Below, piece by piece: positions 42,741 to 51,486 of a stretch of 64,000 nucleotides of DNA. Below the pieces are notes generated by a model that ran no database searches, had not been told where the DNA came from, and worked only from the letters and a program-made list of their open reading frames with translations. This DNA is from Saprospira grandis (GTDB taxonomy: Bacteria; Bacteroidota; Bacteroidia; Chitinophagales; Saprospiraceae): assembly GCF_027594745.1 (NCBI RefSeq), contig NZ_CP110854.1:2993501-3057500 (forward strand). Reading direction: 5' to 3'. Each line of letters begins with the position of its first letter. Positions within the stretch are counted from its first letter, which is position 1. The position numbers and the translations under genes were made by a program.

Positions 42741-44446
42741 TAATGCTGCAGAATCAACTTTGCCGAAAACTGCTCGCTTTTTCGTCCTTTGGGCCAAAGA
42801 TTGAGCAAATAAGTTCCTTGGGGAATGGCCGAAAAATCTAGTGGTAAGCTGCGGCCCAAAAGTGGCGCCTCGCCTTGGGCAACCTCTTGGCCCAATAAAT
42901 TGAATAGGCGGTACTCTATTTCATCATAGCTATCGGGCAATAAAACAATGAGTTTTCCTTGGCTAGGGTTGGGCAAGATACTCAATTTGTAGGCATTATC
43001 TTCCATGATGGGGTAGACTAAATTTGGACGGACCAAGGCCAGCGCCCGCCAAAGGTCTAGGCGGCCCCAACCTGCACTAAAATTGGGCTGGGCATCCTGG
43101 GCCAAGCCCCCACAATCTTCGCCAGGCAAGGGCAAAGCCGACTGCCGCAAAATTTCTTCTATGCGCTCCACATCTCCCTTGAGCTCGGGGGCGGCAGAGA
43201 GCAAAAGGGCCACGGCCGCAGCCACATGAGGGCCCGCCATACTCGTTCCCGAAGAGCTGCTGTAGCCTTCATTGAGGACCGAAGAGCGGATATTGACCCC
43301 GGGGGCGGCAATATCGGGCTTGGGCTTATCATTGCTAGGGGTCAGCGATGGTCCGCGGCTACTAAAGCCTGCAATTTGGTCATCTATATTACTGGCAGCT
43401 ACCACAAAAGATTCTCCAAAAATAGCGGCTGGATTTTGAATGCTACCGCAGCTAGGCCCCTCATTTCCAGCCGAAACCACCACCATAACTCCCGCCGCCT
43501 TGAGGTTAATTACCGCTTGGCGAAGTAGGGCAAAGTTATCGGGATGGCAGCCTTCTACGGGAGGGCAGCCCCAAGAATTATTGATTACATCAGGGGCTTT
43601 GCTAGGGTCTGCATCGCTACCGCTAAGGTTTGTAGGGGCCAAAAACCACTCAAAGCACTCCAAATAGCTGGCGGGGCTACCCCAGCCTCGGTCCATATTT
43701 CGGCAGCCGATCCATTGAGACTCTGGAGCAAGGCCAATAGTTTCGTTGGGGGCAAGGCCCGCCATGGTCCCCATGGTATGGGTACCGTGAGCATGGTCAT
43801 CGCAGGGAGTTTGGGCATCAAAGCCACAGGGATTATCCGAAGTATTGTGCAAGGGGCTGGCCTCATGGATGGCATCATGCCAGTTATAATTATGGTCGTT
43901 TTGGGCCGTTCCTCTATATTGGCTATTGATGGCCGGATGCTCCCAATCGTAGCCTGTATCTTGGCCAGCCACCACTACGCCAGCGCCCTTAAAGCCCAAG
44001 GCCCAGAGAAGCTGCGCCCGTACTTGCTCGATGCCCCAATTGCTATAGCTTTTGCTGCCATGGGCTACTGGAAAACTCGCCTGCATATTGGGGTTGGGAA
44101 GAATGCGGGCAATATCGGCCCGTTGGGCCAACTGCTCCAAATCACTTGCTTTGGCCCAAACTCTTATTGCATTGACCACTAAAAAAGACTGATACTGAAG
44201 CTCTAAACCCTTTAATTGGGCCAAAATAGGCGCCTGTGCAGCCTGCGCATTTTGGAGTTGAGCAAAGACATAGCGGCCCTTGGCCAATTTGCCTTTTTTG
44301 GGCAAGTTCGGAAACTCAGCCTGCTGCTCCAACAATAAAAAACAATCAATTAAAGACTTTTGCTCCAGATCAATAATGGGCGAAATCTTTTGGGCCCAAA
44401 ATAAATGAGGGAGGGCCAAAAATACAAGCAAGTAAATAATGCGCAT
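42740..44446 (-). CDS. Secreted subtilase with T9SS sorting domain
   Basis: 568 residues. Signal peptide: LLVFLALPHLFWAQ. A propeptide-like region follows at 20-125. The S8 catalytic residues are Asp163 (AGQDTGYDWEHPA), His220 (DDHAHGTHTMGTMAG), Asn328 (SAGNEGPS) and Ser402 (SSSGTSMAGPHVAAAVALLL). The T9SS-type C-terminal domain starts at about residue 495: LSILPNPSQGKLIVLL, YRLFNLLGQEVAQG, IPQGTYLLNLWPKG, AKLILQH. It is a secreted protease likely to be exported by T9SS. Three Cys pairs in the catalytic domain may be disulfides. The stop codon overlaps a repeat element by one base. Confidence 0.93.
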   Translation of the reverse strand: MRIIYLLVFLALPHLFWAQKISPIIDLEQKSLIDCFLLLEQQAEFPNLPKKGKLAKGRYVFAQLQNAQAAQAPILAQLKGLELQYQSFLVVNAIRVWAKASDLEQLAQRADIARILPNPNMQASFPVAHGSKSYSNWGIEQVRAQLLWALGFKGAGVVVAGQDTGYDWEHPAINSQYRGTAQNDHNYNWHDAIHEASPLHNTSDNPCGFDAQTPCDDHAHGTHTMGTMAGLAPNETIGLAPESQWIGCRNMDRGWGSPASYLECFEWFLAPTNLSGSDADPSKAPDVINNSWGCPPVEGCHPDNFALLRQAVINLKAAGVMVVVSAGNEGPSCGSIQNPAAIFGESFVVAASNIDDQIAGFSSRGPSLTPSNDKPKPDIAAPGVNIRSSVLNEGYSSSSGTSMAGPHVAAAVALLLSAAPELKGDVERIEEILRQSALPLPGEDCGGLAQDAQPNFSAGWGRLDLWRALALVRPNLVYPIMEDNAYKLSILPNPSQGKLIVLLPDSYDEIEYRLFNLLGQEVAQGEAPLLGRSLPLDFSAIPQGTYLLNLWPKGRKSEQFSAKLILQH

Positions 44447-44531
44447 AAATTATTTCGTTTAAATGAGGTCCGTAATAATGAGTTTGCTTAAAATACGTAG
44501 CCAAAAAGCAAAAAGTGGGTCGATCAAGAGA

Positions 44532-45266
44532 TTAAGGCAGAAAAACATAGCGCTTTTGCTGTACCTCCCAAACTAAAGGCTGTTTTTGCTCCTCAAACAA
44601 CTGATAAGCATCGGCCAAATTGGACCAAAAATCAAAGTAGGGGCTATCCTTATGCTTTTCTAAAGCAGCTGGCTCTAAGGCAAAGGGATAACAATGAACC
44701 TGCACCGAGGGTTGCCCCGCAGATAAAGCCGCCGCTACCGCCCCATAAATTTCCTCAATCGCCGCATCGGTCATGGCATAACAACCAATAGAAACACAGT
44801 CGCCATGTACCATCAAATAAGAACCCGTCCGCCGATGGGCCCGATCATAGGCATTCGGATACCCCAAATTGAAGGCTAAATGATATTTGCTCTTGGGGTT
44901 GAGCTGCGATTTTCGGACCTCATAAATGCCCTCTGGCGCCCGACCATCGCCCTCCTTGAATTTTGGCCCCAAGCCCTTTTTTCCATAATTACAAATAGGA
45001 TATTTTTGTACTAAAATGTAGTAGGCCCCCTTCTCTTTTTGCATCCATAACTCTAGCCGCCGCTCCGCTTTGAAGATCCGAATCAAGACGGGATCCCCTA
45101 AATGCAGGCCCGCTTTTTCTAGCTGCTTGGTTAAGTTTCCTCTGGCCTCTATTTGCGCCAAATTAGACTGGCAAGAAAGCAAGAAGAAAAAAATGAATGG
45201 AAAAGATAAATGGCAAATATGGAATTTGGCCAACAAATTGGTGGTTGTTAAAAAGTAATGCAACAT
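44532..45266 (-). CDS. L,D-transpeptidase (YkuD) lipoprotein
   Basis: 244 residues from the ATG at 45266; an ATG at 45293 is an alternative. The N-terminus ends in FFFLLSC, a lipobox-like site. The YkuD domain spans about residues 55-200: YLMVHGDCVSIGCYAMTD holds the His and the catalytic Cys of the SxGC motif. The long form with PEGIYEVRKSQLNPKSKYHL and NLGYPNAYDRAH resembles YafK/ErfK-type proteins. It probably forms 3-3 peptidoglycan cross-links or attaches proteins to the wall. The hydrophobic leader is longer than usual, so the start remains uncertain. Confidence 0.88.
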   Translation of the reverse strand: MLHYFLTTTNLLAKFHICHLSFPFIFFFLLSCQSNLAQIEARGNLTKQLEKAGLHLGDPVLIRIFKAERRLELWMQKEKGAYYILVQKYPICNYGKKGLGPKFKEGDGRAPEGIYEVRKSQLNPKSKYHLAFNLGYPNAYDRAHRRTGSYLMVHGDCVSIGCYAMTDAAIEEIYGAVAAALSAGQPSVQVHCYPFALEPAALEKHKDSPYFDFWSNLADAYQLFEEQKQPLVWEVQQKRYVFLP

Positions 45267-45365
45267 AAAAGTTTTATTTAAAGCAGCAGACAAATCACTA
45301 ATAAATAAAGATAAACATCCATCGTTTTTCTACAAATGTTAATTCGGAACGGCTTGTTAACCAAT

Positions 45366-45399
45366 TTGTTGGAGATGCAAAGGGAATAGCTTATCTTTG
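45366..45399 (+). promoter_or_regulatory. Promoter candidate for the OmpA-family gene
   Basis: TTG (45369-45371), 20 bases, TATCTTTG (45392-45399), followed by TGTCCC. This is the best Bacteroidota-type promoter in the window. It gives a leader of about 120 bases. Confidence 0.6.
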
Positions 45400-45524
45400 T
45401 GTCCCGTTCTATTTGTCCGCCTCAATAGAACTCTACAGAAGTAGTCTTTTTTTGCAAGTTTTGGTCGCTAAACAAAATAATATCGCTTTATAAACGTCCT
45501 GCTAGCTGATAAACGCTCTTTTTT

Positions 45525-46694
45525 ATGAGTTCGACATACAAACATTTGAAAATGAAATCATTTTTCCCCCTTTTCCTAGTTTGCAGTCTCATCTTGGGTT
45601 TTTGGCCCAATACGACTACGGCCTGGGCTAGCCCCCAAGGCCCAGCAGAGGATTATCGTCCCCTCATTGATGATCATTTCTCTCATGTAGATTATCTCCC
45701 CCGATATCGTGAAAAAAACAAAAACTTTATCATCTCTAAGGTAGAGTACGGCGCCAAAGAGGTCGTCTTGCATTGTATTTATATTTCTACCCATAACGAT
45801 ATGCTGGAGTTTGTTGGCCACGACCTCCCTTATGCCTGGGCCCTAGAAACACCCAAACGGCCAGGTAGCCAACAAGAGGCTTTGCGCAAATTGGCCACGG
45901 TCAAAAATATTCGCCTCAATAATGAATTGCAATTAGCCGAGCTAGGCGCCGAACAACGCTTTCCCATGATGCCCCAAAAAGGCGATGTCCTTAGCTGTGA
46001 GTTACATGTAGAAAATTTGCCCTATTTCGTTAAGGTGGTCAACCTCACCGGAGGCCCCCAAGATGCCAATTTTAGAACGTATTTTGAGGTGAGTGACCTC
46101 ATGCTAAAGTCGGCTACTAGCCCCACCCTAGGCAGCCAACAAGAAATGAAAACGAAGCTAGATAATTTCTATACAGCCTTTAGCTACGCAAAGTCTAAGG
46201 TCTATGAGTCAGAAGAACTGGTCCCCAAAGCCGAAAACCTAGGCGAACGCCCCAATATGCCCATTCAATCGGCCATGCAGCCCGTAGATTATATGCCCAA
46301 TATGCTCAATACGGTAGAAGATTTAGAGTGCCAAAAACGAGTGATCCTCAAAAATGTCTATTTTCACGATAATAAAGCCCGCTTTTCTAGACGAGTACAG
46401 GCCATGAAAACCTTGGGTATTGTCCAAAATTATTTAGAACGATACCCCTCTGCTAAGGTGGTCTTGCACGGACATACCGATATTTTTGGCGATGCTTACA
46501 ATAATCTCATCCTTTCTAAGGAACGAGTTTTGGCCGTCAAAAGAGCCTTAATCCAGAAAGGGGTGGATCGCAAAAGAATTATTACCCTACATCATGGCGG
46601 CTCTCAACCTTTGCCGCATCACGAAAATGGCGGGGCCGTTAACCGCCGGGTAGAGGCCGAAATTATTTGTGGCGAACAAGATGGTCCAAATTAA
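45525..46694 (+). CDS. OmpA-family outer membrane/peptidoglycan-binding protein
   Basis: 389 residues; ATG at 45525 or, more simply for a signal peptide, ATG at 45552 (MKSFFPLFLVCSLILGFWP). The N-terminal 250 residues are unassigned. The C-terminal OmpA domain is clear: ILKNVYFHDNKARFS, VVLHGHTDIFGDAYNNLILS, KERVLAVKRALIQKGVDRKR and AVNRRVEAEI. The GHTD Asp and the NRRVE Arg bind diaminopimelate of peptidoglycan. It probably ties the outer membrane to the wall. It has its own promoter and terminator. Confidence 0.88.
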   Translation: MSSTYKHLKMKSFFPLFLVCSLILGFWPNTTTAWASPQGPAEDYRPLIDDHFSHVDYLPRYREKNKNFIISKVEYGAKEVVLHCIYISTHNDMLEFVGHDLPYAWALETPKRPGSQQEALRKLATVKNIRLNNELQLAELGAEQRFPMMPQKGDVLSCELHVENLPYFVKVVNLTGGPQDANFRTYFEVSDLMLKSATSPTLGSQQEMKTKLDNFYTAFSYAKSKVYESEELVPKAENLGERPNMPIQSAMQPVDYMPNMLNTVEDLECQKRVILKNVYFHDNKARFSRRVQAMKTLGIVQNYLERYPSAKVVLHGHTDIFGDAYNNLILSKERVLAVKRALIQKGVDRKRIITLHHGGSQPLPHHENGGAVNRRVEAEIICGEQDGPN

Positions 46695-46718
46695 ATGATG
46701 GTCCAGATTCAAAAAAAT

Positions 46719-46755
46719 AGCCCTCAGGAGCGTTCTGCTGCTGGGGGCTTTCTTT
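46719..46755 (+). terminator. Terminator of the OmpA-family gene
   Basis: AGCCCTCAGGAGC pairs with GCTGCTGGGGGCT around GTTCT, followed by a T-rich tract that runs into copy h. Confidence 0.85.
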
Positions 46756-46765
46756 ATTCTTTTTT

Positions 46766-46896
46766 GGGGCCCGCGGCCGGCTAGCCTTCGGCTAGGTCGG
46801 CCGCCGCTATGCTGCGCCGCTCGCAGGTCTGCTCGGCCCTGCAGCCCTGCGGGCTTTGGTCTGGCCCTTTGGGCCACGGCTGCGCAGCGCTGGGCC
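46766..46896 (+). repeat. GGGGC intergenic element, copy h (core type 1)
   Basis: First stem CGGCCG around CTAGCCTTCGGCTAG; core CTCGCAGGTCTGCTCGGCCC; second stem AGCCC-TGC-GGGCT; third TGGCCCTTTGGGCCA; tail GCGCAGCGCTGGGCC. Confidence 0.9.
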
Positions 46897-46917
46897 AAAT
46901 AAGGCCTGGCCGAGGAG

Positions 46918-47913
46918 CTAAGAGAGTTGCTGGGCCAATAGCTCCATATAATGTTCAATTTCCTGAAACTCTTGTAAAAAAACCTTGGCCTCCTGCCGTA
47001 CTGTTTCCGCACTCAAGGGCTGGCGAACAGATAACTCAAAACGCTGGCCCTTATGAGATAGGCCCAAATAAGCCGTCTGGTCCACAAAAGCAAAATAAAC
47101 GGGCCGCTCCCAACGAGCCGAAATATCGAGCAAAACCTGCTGTAAATCCAAACGCAATAACTTACGGCTCCCCTCAGGGCTGTCGCCATAAACGGCATAA
47201 CGCTCCGAAAATTCGGGTAGGCCCTCAATTTCAATATGCTTTTGCTTAATCTGAAGCAGTGAAAGCGCATCGTTGACCCAAGAAAACCACTTAGAGTTTT
47301 GGGAGTTTTTGATCAATTGTGGAATCACTAAGGTAGACCCAATTTGGCTGCTGTTGGGCAGGCGAATACGGCCAAAAATTCCCTTAAATACAACAGAAAT
47401 ATTGACCTTTTTCTTGTTGCCACTGCGGTTTTCTGTCCGCCTTTTGGCCTCTATTTCTGAAAAATCGACCGGGAATTTACCAATTTGGCCCACAAACAAG
47501 TCTTCGCCTTTTAGGATATTGGGCGGCGGCTGAAACAAGCCCGCTCTGCGCAAATCATCTAGGGTTAAGCTATTTTTGGGCCGATACTCAAAATGAGGAT
47601 GCTGGCCCAAAAGGGGCAACAAAAGCGCTTCTTTTACCTCGCCCCTCAGGCGGTCCAAACGATTGCGGCCCGCTCTAGAAAAGAGCACAATTGCCCCAAT
47701 AAAAAAGATGAAAGCCGCCACCCCAGTAGGAATCGGAATTGCCTTGCTATCTAAATTGCTCAGTGCAATATAGGCAAAAAGCAAAGCGATAGCCAAGGGA
47801 ATTAGGGCCAAGGACTTGAGCAAATAGTAGGGGATCAGCTTGCGCTTGCGCAGCTTTTCGGCCTTGGGAATCAGCTGTTCAATTTCTTGGATATGCGCAT
47901 TGAGGTCAAACAT
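46918..47913 (-). CDS. DUF3137 domain membrane protein
   Basis: 331 residues. Two adjacent transmembrane helices (about 34-52 and 61-80) are followed by a cytoplasmic domain with LFVGQIGKFPVDFSEIEAKR, KVNISVVFKGIFGRIRLP and LPEFSERYAVYGDSPEGSRK, all typical of DUF3137. Its C-terminal part (YFAFVDQTAYLGLSHKG) also fits. The function of the family is not known. It stands alone between two GGGGC elements. Confidence 0.85.
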   Translation of the reverse strand: MFDLNAHIQEIEQLIPKAEKLRKRKLIPYYLLKSLALIPLAIALLFAYIALSNLDSKAIPIPTGVAAFIFFIGAIVLFSRAGRNRLDRLRGEVKEALLLPLLGQHPHFEYRPKNSLTLDDLRRAGLFQPPPNILKGEDLFVGQIGKFPVDFSEIEAKRRTENRSGNKKKVNISVVFKGIFGRIRLPNSSQIGSTLVIPQLIKNSQNSKWFSWVNDALSLLQIKQKHIEIEGLPEFSERYAVYGDSPEGSRKLLRLDLQQVLLDISARWERPVYFAFVDQTAYLGLSHKGQRFELSVRQPLSAETVRQEAKVFLQEFQEIEHYMELLAQQLS

Positions 47914-47942
47914 AAAGAGGGAATTAGAGCAAAAAAAATGGT

Positions 47943-48181
47943 CCAGTAGGGCGGCGAAGCCGCCCTGGCCACAACAAGGCCTTTAGGCCGTCTTCGACGA
48001 CCAAAGGGAGTAACCGATGTGTAGCAGGGCCGCCGAAGGCGGCAGACCAAGGCGGCGAAGCCGCCCTGGCCTAGCGATGTGCAGGGGTGGCCGTAGGCCA
48101 GACCGAGCCAGCTTGCTGGCGAAGGGCCGAGCGAATAGCGAGCCCCGAAACGTAGCGACGCAGCAAAGCTGCGGAGGCCCC
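47943..48181 (-). repeat. GGGGC intergenic element, copy r (core type 2), extended
   Basis: The GGGGCC end is at 48181, 20 bases from the cytochrome c stop. Core GCCGAGCGAATAGCGAGCCC; hairpins GGCGGCGAAGCCGCC twice, GCCGCCGAAGGCGGC, TGGCCGTAGGCCA and GCCAGCTTGCTGGC. It includes the module CAACAAGGCCTTTAGGCCG, TCTTCGACGACC, AGGGAGTAACCGATGT. Confidence 0.88.
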
Positions 48182-48200
48182 AAAACAAAATACAAAAAAA

Positions 48201-48596
48201 TTACTTTTGGCAATTTAAAAGTTGCTCTTGCACCTGATCGAGTTGTAGAAACTCCCCCTTATTGCCCCAAGAATTGCGCACATAATTGAGCACATTGGTA
48301 ATTTCTACGGCGCTAAGGGCTTTATTTTCGGGCATTTCATTGTCAAATTCTTGTCCATTGACGAGAATAGGGCCATGCAGGCCGTAGCGGACCCAGCAGG
48401 CGGCGGCCGTACCGGCCTGCATCAGGGCATCGGCTTGGGCGAGGGGCGGAATCAGCTCTTCTAGGCCTTCGCCTTGGTCGCCATGGCAGTTGGCGCAATG
48501 TTTTTCGTAGAGCATGGCGCCATCGCCGTAGGCATTGGGTTGCTCGCAGGCAAAAAGGCCCAAAAGCAGGAAGAAAAAAAGGAAAATGGGACGCAT
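48201..48596 (-). CDS. Membrane-anchored cytochrome c lipoprotein
   Basis: 131 residues from the ATG at 48596, which opens a lipoprotein signal (FFFLLLGLFAC, Cys17); upstream ATGs overlap the SCO1 gene. The single haem site is Cys34-x2-Cys37-His38 (HCANCHGDQGEGL). The Met ligand is probably in NEMPENKALS, in the class I cytochrome c fold. It is the last gene after SCO1, 7 bases downstream, suggesting electron transfer towards a terminal oxidase. Confidence 0.92.
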   Translation of the reverse strand: MRPIFLFFFLLLGLFACEQPNAYGDGAMLYEKHCANCHGDQGEGLEELIPPLAQADALMQAGTAAACWVRYGLHGPILVNGQEFDNEMPENKALSAVEITNVLNYVRNSWGNKGEFLQLDQVQEQLLNCQK

Positions 48597-48603
48597 AAGC
48601 GGC

Positions 48604-49239
48604 TTATTTTTCGGCCAAAAGGATGGCAATATCTTTAATGAGGTCCTCCATTTTTTCGGGATCTGTACCATCGTACATTCCCCGAATTCGGCGGTGGCGA
48701 TCGACTAAGGCCACGGCCCCGCTATGGTCAAAACCACCGGGAGCGCCCTCATCGACCAAGGCCGCAATGAGATATTCTGGCGAGAGCTTATAGATGTCCT
48801 CATGTTTGCCCGTGAGCAAATGCCAGCTTTTAGCGTCAATATTAAACTTATCGGCATACCAAGCAAGGCGGCCAATAGTATCGTGTTTGACATCGATAGA
48901 GTGGGAGAGGAGCAAGAAATCATCTCGGTCTTTATACTCCTTGTACACCTTTTTGAGATTGGCCTTCACCTTGGGGCAGATCGTGGGGCAGGAGGTAAAG
49001 AAGAAATCGGCGACATAGACCTTGCCCTCTACGGTAGCCTGGGTAATATTTTCGCCTTCTTGATTGTAGAGGCTAAAATCTGGAATTTTATGTTCTGTAG
49101 AGTCATAGACCGTTTTACCATCAACGGTTTTTTCAGTCACTTCGGGCTGGCCCAAAACGGGTAGTTTTTTTTGTGGGCTAGAACTACAGGCGCCTAAGGT
49201 TGCTATGGCGAGCAGAAAGATGAAAAATTTAGTATTCAT
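48604..49239 (-). CDS. SCO1/SenC copper chaperone lipoprotein
   Basis: 211 residues from the ATG at 49239; lipobox LATLGAC-like with Cys18. The thioredoxin-fold SCO domain has the copper ligands Cys84 and Cys88 (FFFTSCPTICPKV) and His172 (GGFDHSGAVALVD). It delivers copper to the CuA site of cytochrome c oxidase or acts as a thiol reductase. It sits between a lipoprotein gene (stop 13 bases upstream) and a cytochrome c gene, a respiratory assembly context. No oxidase subunits are in the window. Confidence 0.94.
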   Translation of the reverse strand: MNTKFFIFLLAIATLGACSSSPQKKLPVLGQPEVTEKTVDGKTVYDSTEHKIPDFSLYNQEGENITQATVEGKVYVADFFFTSCPTICPKVKANLKKVYKEYKDRDDFLLLSHSIDVKHDTIGRLAWYADKFNIDAKSWHLLTGKHEDIYKLSPEYLIAALVDEGAPGGFDHSGAVALVDRHRRIRGMYDGTDPEKMEDLIKDIAILLAEK

Positions 49240-49252
49240 AGTAGGACAATCT

Positions 49253-49708
49253 TTATTTAATCTCTTCAAGGAAGCCTTTGGCGTTTTGCATACTGCTTTG
49301 CATCAGCCTAGTGACCTCTTCAATTTTTTCTTCTTCAGTTTGTAGATAGCTCCAAAGTTCTTTTTCTGAGCTTTGGGCATAAAAGTCCTCATTGAGGTGA
49401 GGATTTTTAAAGGCATTCATCCAGTCAAACATGGCCTCATGTCCTTTTTTGAGCTGGGCCAAAATGAGCAAAGCGTCCTTTTTTTGTTCTGCGGGCAGGC
49501 TATCTGCGGCAGATAATTTACGCAGCTTAAATTGATAAGCTTCTAGCTGCCCAATTTCGGGCATAATGCTGTCGTGTTTGGCCACAACAAGGGTATAGAG
49601 CGAATCTAATTGGGGAGAAAGGCCGCTTTGATTGCTGGGGGCAGCAGCGGGATTTTGGCAGGCTGCAAGTAGGAGCAAGCCAAGAAATAAAGCGTGGAAT
49701 TTAGCCAT
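49253..49708 (-). CDS. Small lipoprotein with helical domain
   Basis: 151 residues with lipobox LLLLAAC (Cys17). The mature part is almost entirely helical and charged (HDSIMPEIGQLEAYQFKLRK, EEEKIEEVTRLMQSSMQ). Similar small helical lipoproteins stand before SCO1 genes in other Bacteroidota, as far as I recall; no function is known. Its start overlaps the alkD-like stop by 8 bases and SCO1 begins 13 bases after its stop, so it is inside a four-gene operon. Confidence 0.75.
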   Translation of the reverse strand: MAKFHALFLGLLLLAACQNPAAAPSNQSGLSPQLDSLYTLVVAKHDSIMPEIGQLEAYQFKLRKLSAADSLPAEQKKDALLILAQLKKGHEAMFDWMNAFKNPHLNEDFYAQSSEKELWSYLQTEEEKIEEVTRLMQSSMQNAKGFLEEIK

Positions 49709-50405
49709 TTTTTTGTTGATTTTTTAGCCATTTGAGTCCTTCTCGTTGAGAAAGACCTGATAGTTTAGCTTCATTTGTGTGAATAAAAGTAGTAACAGCT
49801 GGGCCGTTGGTTTTAGAGTACTCTCTGAGCGACCAACCGATTGCTTTTCGGATAAAAAAGTCGGTTTCGGGGGCTAGTTCTAGAATAATTTCTTGCAAGA
49901 GGGGCCAATCTGTTTTGTCTTTATAGCGAAGCTGAAAGAGCAGGGCCGTTCTTCGGAGCCAGAGGTCTTCTGATTGAACCCAGTTTTTCACCTCTGTTTT
50001 AAGGGTGGGAAAACGTTGCAAATAGGAGCCAATGAGTTTTGGACCAATATAATCGCAGCTATCCCACCAACTATTGCTTTGCAAGAGCTGCAGCAAAAAG
50101 GGCAGCAGCTCTGCATCTTCTGTTTTTTTCAAGGGCTTTTCTAAGAGCTCCATCGCCTGATAGTGCAACTCTCGATAATCCTGCGCCCAAAGTAATTGCA
50201 CAAAATCAAATAAATCTTCTCCCTGAGGCAAGGGCCTTTTGGCCCAAAAAGCTTTTTGGGCCGTTTTCCGAATAGGGGCAGGCAGTCCCAAAAAGCTAAA
50301 CCGATTCCGCATATAAGCCGACATAGGCGCAGCCTTCTCTTTAATAGCGGCTTGCTTAAAGTGGGCTTCTAAGGCTTTTAATAAAGCTATTTGAGTCTTT
50401 TTCAA
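49701..50405 (-). CDS. AlkD-like DNA glycosylase (HEAT repeats)
   Basis: 234 residues, all-helical ALK repeats. Signature segments are SNSWWDSCDYIGPKLIGSYL, SEDLWLRRTALLFQLRYKDK and DFFIRKAIGWSLREYSKTN; the WD, Arg and Asp residues match those that AlkD uses to excise 3- and 7-alkylpurines without base flipping. It is first in the operon with the small lipoprotein, SCO1 and cytochrome c genes, though functionally unrelated. The start ATG at 50405 follows an AT-rich region of 163 bases shared divergently with the gene at 50569. Confidence 0.92.
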   Translation of the reverse strand: MKKTQIALLKALEAHFKQAAIKEKAAPMSAYMRNRFSFLGLPAPIRKTAQKAFWAKRPLPQGEDLFDFVQLLWAQDYRELHYQAMELLEKPLKKTEDAELLPFLLQLLQSNSWWDSCDYIGPKLIGSYLQRFPTLKTEVKNWVQSEDLWLRRTALLFQLRYKDKTDWPLLQEIILELAPETDFFIRKAIGWSLREYSKTNGPAVTTFIHTNEAKLSGLSQREGLKWLKNQQKNG

Positions 50406-50568
50406 TAGTTTACAAAATTTTAATATGACTGCTTTTTGAAGAATTTTATTTTGAAAAATTTAAGACTTCGCAGTTTTTGAGTTAATTTTAATAAAGCAAG
50501 CAATACCCTTTTTTTTTAAACACTTTGCTAACCCCCACAGCATCGCTTCACTCCTAAACTTAATTTTT

Positions 50569-51327
50569 ATGAAGAATAGTTATTTGATGTTGCTCCTCTT
50601 CTGCCTGTCTTCGGCAGCACTGCTAGCACAGCCTACCGAGGCCTACCTCTCCGAAGAGCATTACAAAAAATTAGATGGCAACTTAGAGCGCCTTTTTCAT
50701 CTGCGTCAAGGTGTTTTTCGGCAAAAGAATAAAACCCCTAATGGCGAGCTAAAATCATGGTACGTGAATTCTGGCCAAGATAGTGTGATGCTGTATACCG
50801 TAGCCCTAGGGAATAAGTACCGAGATGGCTACTGGCTGCTGCATTATCAGTTTATGAGCAATTTGCCCGATATGCCAGTTTATACCGCCCTAGAACATAT
50901 TACAGAAATTAACCGCGATAGTTTGCATGGGCAAATGTATAAACTTCCTGTAGAAGTTAAATTGAGCCAGCTCCTAAAAAAGCCCAAAAAAACCCTAGGC
51001 AAAATTAAATTAGATCTAGAAGAATTAGAGGCCCTAGATGAGGAAATTTTTTATTGGAAAAGGGACTATAACAGTTTTGAAGGACACTCTTTACCCTATT
51101 TCCAAAACCAAACAAAAAGAGAAGAGAAAAAATATACCGTAGACTACTACTATATCCACCTAGATGCCCTCTGCTTTATGGCTAAACCCGCCAATGCTAA
51201 GGTCAGTATAGAGCTGCTCAAAAAACATATCCCCAAGGTAGAAGGCTATAAAACCTTTTTGCTCCGTAGCCAACCCTACCAAACCGCCATTTTTGAAGAC
51301 TATTTTAAAAAGCCTAAAAAACGCTAA
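50569..51327 (+). CDS. Secreted protein, possibly CpcT/CpeT-like
   Basis: 252 residues with a signal peptide (LMLLLFCLSSAALLAQ). The segment LERLFHLRQGVFRQKNK, then YWLLHYQFMSNLPDMPVYTA and DSLHGQMYKLP, has the order of the CpcT/CpeT fold (start with a G-x-F/Y loop, then a WLYxEQ-like strand, then YRQRxY), but the matches are weak. Cyanobacterial members attach bilins; bacterial relatives have unknown roles. I treat it as hypothetical. The neighbours give no hint. Confidence 0.6.
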   Translation: MKNSYLMLLLFCLSSAALLAQPTEAYLSEEHYKKLDGNLERLFHLRQGVFRQKNKTPNGELKSWYVNSGQDSVMLYTVALGNKYRDGYWLLHYQFMSNLPDMPVYTALEHITEINRDSLHGQMYKLPVEVKLSQLLKKPKKTLGKIKLDLEELEALDEEIFYWKRDYNSFEGHSLPYFQNQTKREEKKYTVDYYYIHLDALCFMAKPANAKVSIELLKKHIPKVEGYKTFLLRSQPYQTAIFEDYFKKPKKR

Positions 51328-51486
51328 GTATAGCCCCAAAAAACTATGGCCACCAAATTAGTTAATTGTTTATTGGCCTAAATGACCACAAATGAAAATT
51401 ATTATCGGCTTTTTTTGATTAAATGCAAACAAAATGCTATTTTTAGGGTTGTGGAGATAGCGCTGGCAATAAGCGCTTTCCCATCA

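Noticed and set aside
43544..44182. 212-codon plus-strand frame opposite the subtilase
   Set aside because: It is antisense to a protease with complete catalytic motifs and signal peptide, and has no recognisable protein features.
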